Shown here: positions 63,301-64,000 of the stretch, piece after piece
Numbering within the stretch: position 1 is the stretch's first letter
How the letters are laid out: each line of letters opens with the position of its first letter
Source of the DNA: Maea johnstoni
Lineage: Eukaryota > Annelida > Polychaeta > Spionida > Magelonidae
DNA: 64,000 nucleotides
Reading direction: 5' to 3'
NCBI GenBank assembly: GCA_963942565.1
Contig: OZ012686.1
Coordinates: 58,912,917 to 58,976,916, forward strand
Program-made: the position numbers and the translations under genes
The notes under the pieces: model-generated
What the model was told of the DNA's origin: nothing
The model's input: only the letters and a program-made list of their open reading frames with translations
Databases searched by the model: none

Positions 63301-64000
63301 TAATTGGAGTTGACAAACGGCACTGTACTAGTTGACGTAATTACAGCATTGCACTTGATATAAACTTCCTTTTAGGAACAAAACAATTTACTTTCTACTG
63401 TAAACAGAGTGTAATGTTGTTACATTAGTGTAATGTTGTCATGAACATTGCAGAGGGACAGTTGATATTTTAAGGGCTTCCATCCTATATGATTTATTAT
63501 ATTTTAATAACGGATTTTACCATACGTTGTCACTACCAACACATAGGGCAGCTTTCCACCTCTCACTGCTGAATATAGTCATTACTCTAATGGGTTCTAG
63601 ATAAGTGAGCAGCATAAACAGTTTGACAAGACTAACACCCTCTTCCTCCATTATATTCATCTGAAAAAAAAACATTCAGGTTTTATGAAATGAAGGCGAC
63701 TAAAACACATTCTTAAAGCTTTTTGCTTCAAGAAAAGCTGTCAAATCATCTTAGGTGTTTCATAAATTTCTTAGGTTATTTAACCATGGGAATATTTTCT
63801 GTTGTATTTGTTGCTCTATTTCATTTCACACACCTCCCATGTTCTCAATCTGACCCAATTTTGCTTCGAATAGTTTCCAAAAAATAATAGATACCTCTTT
63901 CTAAAGGATATGGCAAATGTAATCATGCCTTCTTGGGTCACTCATAGAATGAACGGTTTCTTCTACCACATATTATAGGCAAGTGTAGTGCCATCAGATA
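60347..64000. other. Non-coding to the end of the window
   Basis: No FEZ exon or other gene recognised. A minor repeat, ccatatacaacat, occurs twice near 61295-61330, and a slightly GC-richer patch lies at 61760-61920. The rest is AT-rich. Confidence 0.4.

Overview
This is animal nuclear DNA: AT-rich, dense in tandem repeats, and almost entirely intron or intergenic sequence. No bacterial-style gene packing, viral gene or LTR/LINE reverse transcriptase was seen. The only gene recognised with confidence is a FEZ / UNC-76 (fasciculation and elongation protein zeta) homologue on the + strand. Three consecutive exons are visible (30100-30208, 33784-33876, 34783-34929) with good splice sites and matching phases. 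The protein resembles invertebrate UNC-76 (WWTITGNFGNILPIDWSKS, then PMFTAEDVINEIEDMMQ) more than vertebrate FEZ1/2. With the large introns and the repeat content this suggests an invertebrate bilaterian, perhaps a lophotrochozoan; the species cannot be fixed from the sequence.

Layout. 1-30 kb: upstream intron or intergenic DNA. It holds a 75-bp minisatellite of about 51 copies (3.2-7.0 kb), small TTAA-flanked MITE-like elements (8.4, 17.6 kb), a 2.5-kb element with terminal inverted repeats and twelve copies of an 11-mer (11.6-14.1 kb), a 120-160-bp G-run array (14.3-15.0 kb), a 106-bp array (15.5-16.5 kb), a tRNA-like SINE candidate (18.7 kb), a TA-flanked MITE (23.1 kb) and a possible coding exon just after it (23.4 kb). 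30-35 kb: the three FEZ exons. 35-64 kb: no further FEZ exon was recognised, so this is a very long intron, or exons were missed, or the gene lies in pieces. The stretch is dotted with GC-richer islands that look like conserved non-coding elements, microsatellites (TC, AG, TA, poly-C), a 1,558-bp non-autonomous piggyBac-type element at 40.8-42.4 kb with its empty target site preserved in a neighbouring duplicate, and a 33-copy 98-bp array (55.8-59.1 kb).

The most interesting structure is the link between TTAA elements and tandem arrays. Each unit of the 98-bp array contains the right end of a small TTAA element plus flank, and an element candidate sits exactly at the array's left edge. A smaller array at 8.7-8.95 kb has the same arrangement. 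The window as a whole shows pervasive local tandem duplication at unit sizes from about 30 to 360 bp.

Islands, regulatory motifs and MITE calls rest on reading by eye; no alignment, coding-potential or database search could be run.
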